Assembly: GCA_036403155.1 (NCBI GenBank)
Contig: DASWRM010000036.1
Span: forward strand, 1 to 57,355
Direction: 5' to 3'
DNA from: Gaiellales bacterium
Lineage (GTDB): Bacteria; Actinomycetota; Thermoleophilia; Gaiellales; JAICJC01
DNA: 57,355 nt
Below the pieces are notes generated by a model. It was given only the letters and a program-made list of their open reading frames with translations. It made no database searches and was not told the DNA's origin. Below, piece after piece: positions 31,123-37,974 of the stretch. The first letter of the stretch is position 1, and the number at the start of each line of letters is the position of its first letter. The position numbers and the translations under genes were made by a program.

Positions 31123-33303
31123 CTAGGTGGTCGGGGGCGGGCCGCCGCTGCCGCCGCCGTTCCCGCCGCCGTTGCCGCCGGAACCGCCGCCGTTGCCGCC
31201 GCCGGAACCGTTCGACGTGCCGCCCCCGCCCGATCCGCCGCCGCAGTGCGTGGTGCAGGGCACGTACGACGGGAACTGCGAGTGGAACGGCACCCACGCC
31301 ACCGGGTGGCGCGGCAGCGGCCACGACGACACCGGCGGGAACTTCTTCGGCTGGAGCGCGAACGCCTTCTCCATGTACGTCCGCCAGATCGTCGCCGGGA
31401 TGTCACCGCCGAAGGGCGTGTGGCCGTTCAGGTTCGTGAGCGTGATCTCGCCCTTCGGATAGCCCATCCACACGCAGGTCGTCAGGTTGGGCGTGTAGCC
31501 GCAGAACCACGCGTCCTTGTAGTCGTTGGTCGTGCCGGTCTTGCCGGACTCGACCCGCCCGTCGGGGAACTGCGCCGTCGCCGCCGCCGTGCCGCAGCAG
31601 ATGGGGCCCTCGAGCACCTTGTTCGCCTCGTAGGCGACGCCGTCGGACAGCACGCGGCGGCCCGGATTCGGGTACGTGTCGAGCGTCCTGCCGCTCGCGA
31701 TGCTGCCCACGCTCGTGACGAACTGCGGCGTGTGGCGGATGCCGTTGCCGGCGAGCGTGGAGTAGGCCGCCGCCATCCAGAGCGGCGACACGGGGCTGAC
31801 GCCGAGCGTGATGGAGGGGTACGGCGCGAGCTCGACCGACTGCGGAATGCCCATCTTGTGCGCCGTGGCGACGATCGACTGGGCGCCGAGGTCGATCGCC
31901 AGCCGCGCGAAGACGGTGTTGTCAGAGGCGGCCGTCGCGTCCGCGATGGTACGGGGGGCGTTCAGCTCCTCGCTGTCGGATGCGGTGTCGACGACCCACG
32001 GGTTGCTCGGCCCGAGCGCCGTGTTCGGGAACAGGTAGGAAAGGTGGGCGGACAGCTCGCTGGTCGTCTGCGGGTCGTAGCCGTCCGCGATCGAGGTGAC
32101 GAGCGTGAACATCTTGAAGGTCGAGCCGACCTGCCGGTAGGCCTCGGCCGGGATGTTGAACTGCGACTTCTTGCTGAACGGCACGGAGGCGTCCATGGCG
32201 AGCACCTGGCCGTTGCGCGGGTCGATCGAGACCAGCGCGGCGGCGGGCGCCCCCGACCAGTTCATCATCGTCTTCAGGGTCGTGTGCGCCGCCTGCTGGA
32301 GATGGGGGTCGAGCGTCGTGCGGATCGCCAGGCCGCCCTTGCGGACGGTCTGGTGCCCGAGCTTGTCCTCCATGGTCTGGCGCACCCAGGCGACGAAGTA
32401 CCCGTTGTCCCCGCCCGTCTCGTCGAGGTACCTGCCCGGGTGCGTGCCGAGCGGCGACGAGGCGGCCCGGTCGTACTGCTCCCGCGTGATGTCGCCCTGG
32501 GCGAGCATGGCCGCCAGCACCTCATTCCGCCGCGCCTTCGCCGCCGCCCTGTTCGAGAGCGGGTTGTAGGTGATCGGATTCTGCGGCAGGCCCGCCAGCA
32601 CAGCCGCCTGACGGAGGTTCAGCTGCTTGCAGTGGACGTCGAAGTACCGGAGGGCGGCCGCCTCGCAGCCGTACGTGACGGCGCCGTAGGGCACCACATT
32701 CAGGTACTCGGTCAGGATGCGGTCCTTCGACCACGAGTCGGCCATCTGCATGGCCAGGTAGGCCTCACGGATCTTGCGCGTGAACGACTGCTCGTCCGAG
32801 AGGTAGAGGTTGCGGACGAGCTGCTGCTCCAGGGTGGACGCCCCCTGCTGGATCGACCCCGCCTGGACGTTGTCGAGCACCGCGCGCACGATGCCCTGGT
32901 AGTCCAGGCCGCCGTGGTCGTAGAAGCGCTTGTCCTCGATGTCCACCGTCGCCGCCTTCAGCCAGGGTGAGATCCTGTCGCTGGGCACGGGCGTGCGGTT
33001 CTCGGTGGACGAGATCGTTTCGAGCAGGTTGCCGTTGCGGTCGAAGATCTGCGAGTTGATGCCGGGCGGGTCGGGCTTCAGGGTGTCGATCGACACCCCG
33101 GCGAGCGTGTCGTGGACGAAGATCGCCCCCGCCACGGCGCCGGACGCGAGCACGAGGACGACCGCCACGGCCAGCGACACGGCGAGCGTCACGAGCATCG
33201 ACCGGCGGCTGCGCCGGCGCTCGACGTTCCGGCGCTTGCGCCGCTTGGCGGCGACATGAGCGAGCACGTCGTCGTACGAGCCACGCCGGTCGCGCTGGGT
33301 CAC
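31123..33303 (-). CDS. Class A penicillin-binding protein (transglycosylase-transpeptidase)
   Basis: 726 aa from GTG 33303, overlapping the mscS stop as GTGA. A basic cytoplasmic tail is followed by one membrane helix (about residues 35-60). The GT51 glycosyltransferase domain has its catalytic Glu in VDIEDKRFYDHGGLDY and QGASTLEQQLVRNLYL. The transpeptidase domain has SxxK (GSTFKMFT), SDN (ASDNTVFA) and KTG (ESGKTGTTND). It polymerises and cross-links peptidoglycan. The last 40 residues are almost pure Gly/Ser/Asn, an unusual low-complexity tail. Confidence 0.95.
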   Translation of the reverse strand: MTQRDRRGSYDDVLAHVAAKRRKRRNVERRRSRRSMLVTLAVSLAVAVVLVLASGAVAGAIFVHDTLAGVSIDTLKPDPPGINSQIFDRNGNLLETISSTENRTPVPSDRISPWLKAATVDIEDKRFYDHGGLDYQGIVRAVLDNVQAGSIQQGASTLEQQLVRNLYLSDEQSFTRKIREAYLAMQMADSWSKDRILTEYLNVVPYGAVTYGCEAAALRYFDVHCKQLNLRQAAVLAGLPQNPITYNPLSNRAAAKARRNEVLAAMLAQGDITREQYDRAASSPLGTHPGRYLDETGGDNGYFVAWVRQTMEDKLGHQTVRKGGLAIRTTLDPHLQQAAHTTLKTMMNWSGAPAAALVSIDPRNGQVLAMDASVPFSKKSQFNIPAEAYRQVGSTFKMFTLVTSIADGYDPQTTSELSAHLSYLFPNTALGPSNPWVVDTASDSEELNAPRTIADATAASDNTVFARLAIDLGAQSIVATAHKMGIPQSVELAPYPSITLGVSPVSPLWMAAAYSTLAGNGIRHTPQFVTSVGSIASGRTLDTYPNPGRRVLSDGVAYEANKVLEGPICCGTAAATAQFPDGRVESGKTGTTNDYKDAWFCGYTPNLTTCVWMGYPKGEITLTNLNGHTPFGGDIPATIWRTYMEKAFALQPKKFPPVSSWPLPRHPVAWVPFHSQFPSYVPCTTHCGGGSGGGGTSNGSGGGNGGGSGGNGGGNGGGSGGPPPTT

Positions 33304-33968
33304 TTGACGACCGCCGGGTCGACGTCGCCGAACACGCCCTCGTCCGCCAGCCGGGAGAGCGAGCGCTCGCGCAGCCACGCGGCGGTGGCCGCGGCCGTCG
33401 CGGGGTCGGGAACCCAGACGCCGACCGAGAAGACGGCGCCGGTCTCGGTCAGGTCGGACACCGACACCCCCGGATCCGGGCGGTCGCCCATGCGGCCGGG
33501 CGCGAGGGCGACCAGCTCCCCCAGCACCTCCCGGACGCGGCCCGCGTCAGCGGTCAGCGGCACGGTGACGCGCAGCTGGGCCAGGCTGACCGCGTCGATC
33601 AGCGTGTGGTTGGTCACGCGCGAGTTCGCGAGCTCCTCGTTGGGGATCAGCACACGCCTATTGTCCGCGGTTCGCAGCCGCGTGTATGTGAGGCCGATGT
33701 CCTCGACCTGGCCCTCCACGTCGCCCAGCTGCACACGGTCGCCGAGCCGCACGGGCTGGTTGATCGCGATCATCACGCCCGCCACGAAGTTGGCCAGGGT
33801 CGAGCGCGCCGCGAACCCGACGGCCAGCCCGATCACGGCCGACGAGGCGAACACCGTCTGCGCGTACGCGCGCGTCGACGGGATGTTGAACAGCACGGCG
33901 CCGATCGCCAGCACGAGAATCACTGCGGACGCGATCCTGCGGAGCAGTCGGTACCGCGTCTGCAGCAT
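33300..33968 (-). CDS. MscS-family mechanosensitive channel
   Basis: 222 aa from ATG 33968. The pore-lining helix and MscS core are visible: AVIGLAVGFAARSTLANFVA, NQPVRLGDRVQLGDVEGQVE, RRVLIPNEELANS. The frame stays open and hydrophobic upstream to about 34094 (encoding a further membrane helix, TLWIVDWLLV) but has no ATG/GTG/TTG there. A CTG at 34094 is the best candidate, so the true protein may be about 42 residues longer. It releases solutes on hypo-osmotic shock. Confidence 0.88.
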   Translation of the reverse strand: MLQTRYRLLRRIASAVILVLAIGAVLFNIPSTRAYAQTVFASSAVIGLAVGFAARSTLANFVAGVMIAINQPVRLGDRVQLGDVEGQVEDIGLTYTRLRTADNRRVLIPNEELANSRVTNHTLIDAVSLAQLRVTVPLTADAGRVREVLGELVALAPGRMGDRPDPGVSVSDLTETGAVFSVGVWVPDPATAAATAAWLRERSLSRLADEGVFGDVDPAVVK

Positions 33969-34083
33969 CGCCTGGTCCGCGGCCGGCAGGCGCTCGGAGA
34001 ACCGGCGGCCGTAGCGGACCAGCAGCCAGTCGACGATCCACAGCGTCAGGAGACCGCCGCCGGCGATCGCAATCGTCGGCCAG

Positions 34084-34536
34084 TTATCGCTCAGCCACTC
34101 GCCCGTCGTAGATCACCTTTCCGGAGGCGAAGTCGATCAGACCGACGGTCACGGCCGGCCCGTCGCGGCCTCGCCGTCCCGTCACCTTCCACACTAGCCG
34201 TGAGTTCGTCGGCACCTCCGCGCTCCCCTGCAATGTCCGCAGACGCACGCGCCGGTCGGGGAGCCACAGCAGCGCTACCCGTTCCGGGCGCAGCGTGCCG
34301 TCGTCGAACGTCCTCAGCGCGATCCTCCGCGCGGCGGCCGGGTCGTCCGCCGCAGCGCCCCCCCGCTCGCGGGCGACTTCGACCACGAAACGCCACCCAT
34401 CGAGGGGGTGCGAGAGGAAGTCGACGGGCTCACCGGGACCGGTCGAACGGCGGGCCAGCTCGGCCGGCACGTAGACCACGGCGCCGACCACGACCACGGC
34501 CAGAAAGGCCCAGAACAACCAGCTTCGACGGCGCAC
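34084..34536 (-). CDS. Single-pass membrane protein of unknown function
   Basis: 150 aa from GTG 34536 (VRRRSWLFWAFLAVVVVG). One N-terminal helix (residues 5-25) with a basic N-terminus, then an exported, probably beta-rich domain with DFLSHPLDGWRFVVEV, ALLWLPDRRVRL and LIDFASGKVIYDG. The 3' end runs into the possible extended start of mscS. The start has a TACTGT box six bases upstream that overlaps the -10 of the divergent gene. No family recognised. Confidence 0.7.
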   Translation of the reverse strand: MRRRSWLFWAFLAVVVVGAVVYVPAELARRSTGPGEPVDFLSHPLDGWRFVVEVARERGGAAADDPAAARRIALRTFDDGTLRPERVALLWLPDRRVRLRTLQGSAEVPTNSRLVWKVTGRRGRDGPAVTVGLIDFASGKVIYDGRVAER

Positions 34537-34542
34537 CGGCGA

Positions 34543-34548
34543 ACAGTA
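34543..34548 (-). promoter_or_regulatory. -10 box (TACTGT), overlapping a divergent -10
   Basis: TACTGT, six bases, then GTG 34536. It shares two base pairs (34547-34548) with the + strand TACAAT box, so the two promoters cannot both be occupied at once. Confidence 0.45.
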
Positions 34549-34552
34549 CAAT
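34547..34552 (+). promoter_or_regulatory. -10 box (TACAAT) for the substrate-binding protein gene
   Basis: TACAAT, eight bases, then ATG 34561. The entire divergent intergenic space is 24 bp. Confidence 0.5.
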
Positions 34553-34560
34553 CGCGCCGC

Positions 34561-35472
34561 ATGCCGACCCGCCTGACCCTGCTCGCCGCGCTCGCGCTCC
34601 TGTGCGCATCGTGCGGGTTCAAGTCGGAACCGACGGGCCTTCTGGCCGCCTACCCGCAGACGGTGCGCGACGCGATCGGCCACGAGGTGCGCATCGACGC
34701 GGCGCCCCACAAGATCGTCTCCCTCGACCCAGGCATGACCGCGGCGATGTACGCCATCGGTGCAGACCGCCTGCTCGTCGGGCGCAGCGGCCTGGAGACC
34801 TACCCGAAGAAGGCGCTTCACCTTCCCGTGATGGTGAAGGACGGCAAGCCGGACGCTCGCGCGATCGCGACGGCAGGCCCGGACGTCGTGCTCGTGCCGT
34901 CCTCGATGGCACCCACCGTGGGGGATGTGGACGCGCTGCAGCGCAAGGTGGCGGCCGTGGTGTACGTGGTGGGCGGCAGGTCAGTGGCCCAGGTCGAGAA
35001 CGACATCACCGAGCTCGGGCTGATCACGAACCACCCGTCCGCCAGCCGGACGATTGCGGCCGGGATGCAGAACGCGGTGCGGCGGATCCACGCTGCCGTG
35101 GCAGGCGAGCCGCCGGTACGGGCGTTCGTCGACCTCGGCTTCGCCTACACCATCGAGCGGGGCAGCATGGCGTCCGATCTCCTGCGGCTCGCGGGCGGCG
35201 CGAACGTCGCGGCGGAGCTCGACCCGGCGCAGCGGGTGACCGGCGCTCAGCTGGCCACGCTCGCGCCCGAGGTCTACATATCGGTCGGCGACACGGGCGC
35301 CACGCTGAAGCAGCTCGCCCACCGCACGGCCACGGCACATATCCCCGCGGTGACCGGCAAGCGGGTGGTCAGCCTGCCCGGCGGGGTGCTCAGGGAGGAT
35401 GGCCCACGGGTCACGGCCGCGCTCGCCCGCATCGCGCGGATCCTGCACCCGGACGCCCGCATCCAGGGATGA
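34561..35472 (+). CDS. Periplasmic-binding lipoprotein, BtuF/FecB-like
   Basis: 303 aa from ATG 34561. A signal peptide ends in LLCASCGFK, a plausible lipobox with Cys18. The helical-backbone metal/siderophore/cobalamin binding fold is indicated by GHEVRIDAAPHKIVSLDPGM, DVVLVPSSM and GKRVVSLPGG. Such proteins deliver iron complexes or corrinoids to an ABC permease, but none is adjacent. The next gene overlaps (ATGA). Confidence 0.8.
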   Translation: MPTRLTLLAALALLCASCGFKSEPTGLLAAYPQTVRDAIGHEVRIDAAPHKIVSLDPGMTAAMYAIGADRLLVGRSGLETYPKKALHLPVMVKDGKPDARAIATAGPDVVLVPSSMAPTVGDVDALQRKVAAVVYVVGGRSVAQVENDITELGLITNHPSASRTIAAGMQNAVRRIHAAVAGEPPVRAFVDLGFAYTIERGSMASDLLRLAGGANVAAELDPAQRVTGAQLATLAPEVYISVGDTGATLKQLAHRTATAHIPAVTGKRVVSLPGGVLREDGPRVTAALARIARILHPDARIQG

Positions 35473-36131
35473 CGCGCTACCGGGCGGTGCTGTTCGACGC
35501 CTTCGGCACGCTGATCCGGCTCGACCGCCCGTCGGAGCGGCTGATCCGGGCGGTCCACGACCGGTTCGGCCGCAAGGTGTCGCCCGGGGACGCACGGGCG
35601 GCCGTGCGTGCAGAAATCGAGCACTACGCCGCCCACTGCGGGTCGGCCCGCGACGAGCGCACGGTCTCCGAGCTGCGCTTGCAGTGCGCCGCGCTGTTGG
35701 CCGCCCGTCTCGGCCTCGAGCTCACCGCCGGTCAGTCGCTCGCCCTGCTCGACGACGCGATCGTGCTGCGCCCCTACCCGGACGCCGCGCGCGCGCTGGA
35801 CGGCGTGCGCCGCGCCGGGCTGGCGGCGGCGGTCGTGTCCAATGGCGACTGGTCGCTCGGTGAGACGCTTCGCGGCGCCGCCCTGACGGTCGACGCGGTG
35901 GTCGACTCGGCCACCGCCCGCGCCGCGAAGCCGGATCCGGCGATCTTCCTCCGGGCCCTCGACCTGCTGGGCGTCGGCGCCTCCGAGGCGCTGCACGTAG
36001 GCGACTCCGACGAGACCGACGGGGCGGGGGCGGCCGCCGCAGGCATCGACGTGGTCATCCTCGACCGGAGCCCAACGCCCAGGCCGGGGACGATCGGCTC
36101 GCTGGACGACCTCGCGGGGCGGCTCCTGTGA
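35469..36131 (+). CDS. HAD-superfamily hydrolase
   Basis: 220 aa. The haloacid-dehalogenase motifs are in order: motif I LFDAFGTLIRL (nucleophile Asp), motif II VVSNGDWS, motif III Lys in ARAAKPDPAIF, motif IV HVGDSDETDGAGAAAAG. A helical cap lies between motifs I and II. Probably a small-molecule phosphatase; the substrate is unknown. It overlaps both neighbours by 4 bp. Confidence 0.9.
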   Translation: MTRYRAVLFDAFGTLIRLDRPSERLIRAVHDRFGRKVSPGDARAAVRAEIEHYAAHCGSARDERTVSELRLQCAALLAARLGLELTAGQSLALLDDAIVLRPYPDAARALDGVRRAGLAAAVVSNGDWSLGETLRGAALTVDAVVDSATARAAKPDPAIFLRALDLLGVGASEALHVGDSDETDGAGAAAAGIDVVILDRSPTPRPGTIGSLDDLAGRLL

Positions 36132-36793
36132 ACGAGCGGGACGGCCCGCGCATCTCGCCGCTCTGGCTGATCGCACCCGCGCTGCTGATCGTCTCGAACG
36201 TCGTCCTCCTGAACACCGCGTCCACCACGTCGACGCGCAACGGCGTGTACCGGCCCTCGGTGGTCGCGGGCGCGCTCGTGTCCGCGGCGGTGTTCGGCGG
36301 CTATGCCCTAGTGGCCGCGCGCGCGTCCCGGGTGCCCGTGCGCGAGGCGCTCGCGCTTCGCCGGCCCCGCCCGAGGTCGCGGCCGGGGCTGCTCGTGGCC
36401 GGGGCGGTCGTCGGCATCTCGGCCGTCAGCCTGGCTCTGGAGCCGTTTCTCCACGGCGACCGCGACCAGGGCCTGACGCCCACCCGCGGACCGCACGGCG
36501 GTGAGTGGGCAACGCTCGCGGCGGCGCTGGTCGTGCTCGGCGTGGTCGTGCCGCTCTGCGAGGAGCTGCTCTTCCGCGGGCTGGGATTCGCGGCACTCGG
36601 GCGCTATGCCGTGCCCGGCAGCGCCATCGGCTTCGCGCTCGCGCACGGACTGCTGGCCCTGATCGTCCCCGTCCTCGTCGCCGGGATCGTCCTCGCCGAG
36701 CTGCGGCGGCGGACGGCGTCGCTCTGGCCAGTCGTCGCAACGCATGCGACGATCAACCTGGTCGGCATCGTGCTCGCGCTCCTCACCGTGTGA
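36128..36793 (+). CDS. CPBP-family intramembrane metalloprotease
   Basis: 221 aa, GTG start, with about six membrane helices. The CAAX/Abi motifs are present: CEELLFRG (EExxxR), FALAHGLLALIV and a final VVATHATINLVG. Bacterial members process membrane proteins or peptides and some act in bacteriocin self-immunity. The target here is unknown. Confidence 0.88.
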   Translation: MNERDGPRISPLWLIAPALLIVSNVVLLNTASTTSTRNGVYRPSVVAGALVSAAVFGGYALVAARASRVPVREALALRRPRPRSRPGLLVAGAVVGISAVSLALEPFLHGDRDQGLTPTRGPHGGEWATLAAALVVLGVVVPLCEELLFRGLGFAALGRYAVPGSAIGFALAHGLLALIVPVLVAGIVLAELRRRTASLWPVVATHATINLVGIVLALLTV

Positions 36794-36808
36794 GCGGAGC
36801 GCAGGGCG

Positions 36809-36814
36809 TAGACT
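36809..36814 (+). promoter_or_regulatory. -10 box (TAGACT) for chorismate mutase
   Basis: TAGACT is followed by nine bases and ATG 36824, so the leader would be two or three bases. Confidence 0.4.
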
Positions 36815-36823
36815 GGCGCGACC

Positions 36824-37114
36824 ATGGACCCGTCCGCCGATCCCACCGTCGCCGAGTTCCGCGATCGCATCGGCGCGGTCGACGCCGACATCCTGAACGC
36901 GGTGAACCGCCGGGTGGAGCTGGTCTCCCAGCTGCACGCCCACAAGCGGGCGCACGGCTATCCGATGATCGACGCCGACCGCGAACGCCGCCTGATCGCG
37001 TCGCTGGCAGAGGCGAACCCAGGCCCACTCTCGAACGAGCGGCTGGCGGAGCTGTACCGCCTGCTGCTCGAGATCTGCACCGGAGAGGCCGCGCGCCTGG
37101 CCGGGCAGGTCTGA
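36824..37114 (+). CDS. Chorismate mutase, AroQ class
   Basis: 96 aa, all-helical. FRDRIGAVDADILNAVNRRVELV, the K in AHKRAHGYP and DADRERRLIASL match stand-alone AroQ enzymes, which convert chorismate to prephenate for Phe/Tyr synthesis. A TAGACT box 9 bases before the ATG suggests a near-leaderless start. Confidence 0.88.
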   Translation: MDPSADPTVAEFRDRIGAVDADILNAVNRRVELVSQLHAHKRAHGYPMIDADRERRLIASLAEANPGPLSNERLAELYRLLLEICTGEAARLAGQV

Positions 37115-37125
37115 CCGCACACGTA

Positions 37126-37135
37126 CGGATATCCG
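37126..37135. promoter_or_regulatory. Palindrome CGGATATCCG
   Basis: A perfect 10-bp palindrome in the 104-bp gap between chorismate mutase and the ABC exporter genes. It may be an operator. Confidence 0.3.
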
Positions 37136-37145
37136 AACCACGAAC

Positions 37146-37175
37146 GCGGGATAGCCCGCGGGCGGTTGCCGCCCG
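37146..37175 (+). promoter_or_regulatory. Two mutually exclusive hairpins in the ABC exporter leader
   Basis: GCGGG-atag-CCCGC (37146-37159) and CGGGCGG-ttg-CCGCCCG (37159-37175) share the base at 37159 and end about 32 bases before the ribosome-binding site. The second could be a weak terminator for chorismate mutase; together they could form a switch. Confidence 0.3.
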
Positions 37176-37218
37176 AGCACGAGAGGATGCACCCGACATG
37201 CGAACCCAGGAGGACATC

Positions 37219-37974
37219 GTGACCACGCCCGTCGAACCGCCCGCGGCAGACGTGGTCGTCGCCGCACATGACGTCACCCGCATCTACGGCGAGGGCGACG
37301 CCCTCGTCCACGCCCTTCGCGGCATCGACCTCGACATCCCGCGCGGCCAGTTCACCGCCGTGATGGGCCCGTCCGGCTCCGGCAAGTCGACGCTCATGCA
37401 CATCCTCGCCGGCCTCGACCGCCCGACATCCGGCAGCGTCCGGATCGAGGGCGAGGAGATCACCGCGATGGGCGACCAGGAGCTGACGCTCCTGCGCCGG
37501 CGGCACATCGGGTTCATCTTCCAGTTCTTCAACCTGCTGCCCATGCTCACCGCAGAGGAGAACATCGTGCTGCCGCTGCGCATCTCCGGGCGGTCGGTGG
37601 AGCGGGAATGGATCGACGAGGTGATCGGCAAGGTCGGCCTCGCCGACCGGCGCACCCACCGCCCGGCGCAGCTCTCGGGCGGCCAGCAGCAGCGGGTCGC
37701 CATCGCGCGCGGCCTCGTCTCCCGGCCGACGGTCATGTTCGCCGACGAGCCGACCGGCAACCTCGACTCGACCACGAGCGAGGAGATCCTGAACCTGATC
37801 CGCGAGGCGGTCGAGTCCTACGGGCAGACGACGCTCATGGTCACGCACGACGCGCGGGCGTCCGCCATGGCTGACCGCATCGTGTTTCTGGCCGACGGCC
37901 TGATCGTGCGCGACCAGGGCCGCGCCAGCGCGCAGGACGTGCTCGCGGCGATGGCCGAGGTGGCCGGGGCATGA
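37219..37974 (+). CDS. ABC transporter ATP-binding protein, LolD/MacB type
   Basis: 251 aa from GTG 37219, chosen because AGGAGG lies five bases upstream; an in-frame ATG at 37198 has a poorer site. Walker [17 protein letters not shown]-loop FIFQFFNLLP, signature [15 protein letters not shown], Walker B VMFADEPTGNLD and VTHDARASAMAD are intact. It drives the FtsX-type permease encoded next (ATGA overlap). The pair probably acts on lipoproteins, peptides or cell-wall enzymes rather than nutrient import. Confidence 0.93.
   Translation: MTTPVEPPAADVVVAAHDVTRIYGEGDALVHALRGIDLDIPRGQFTAVMGPSGSGKSTLMHILAGLDRPTSGSVRIEGEEITAMGDQELTLLRRRHIGFIFQFFNLLPMLTAEENIVLPLRISGRSVEREWIDEVIGKVGLADRRTHRPAQLSGGQQQRVAIARGLVSRPTVMFADEPTGNLDSTTSEEILNLIREAVESYGQTTLMVTHDARASAMADRIVFLADGLIVRDQGRASAQDVLAAMAEVAGA

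Noticed and set aside
34084-34821. Longer 245-residue version of the membrane protein
   Set aside because: The first 95 residues are antisense to the substrate-binding lipoprotein gene and lack coding character; GTG 34536 puts a clean membrane helix at the N-terminus.
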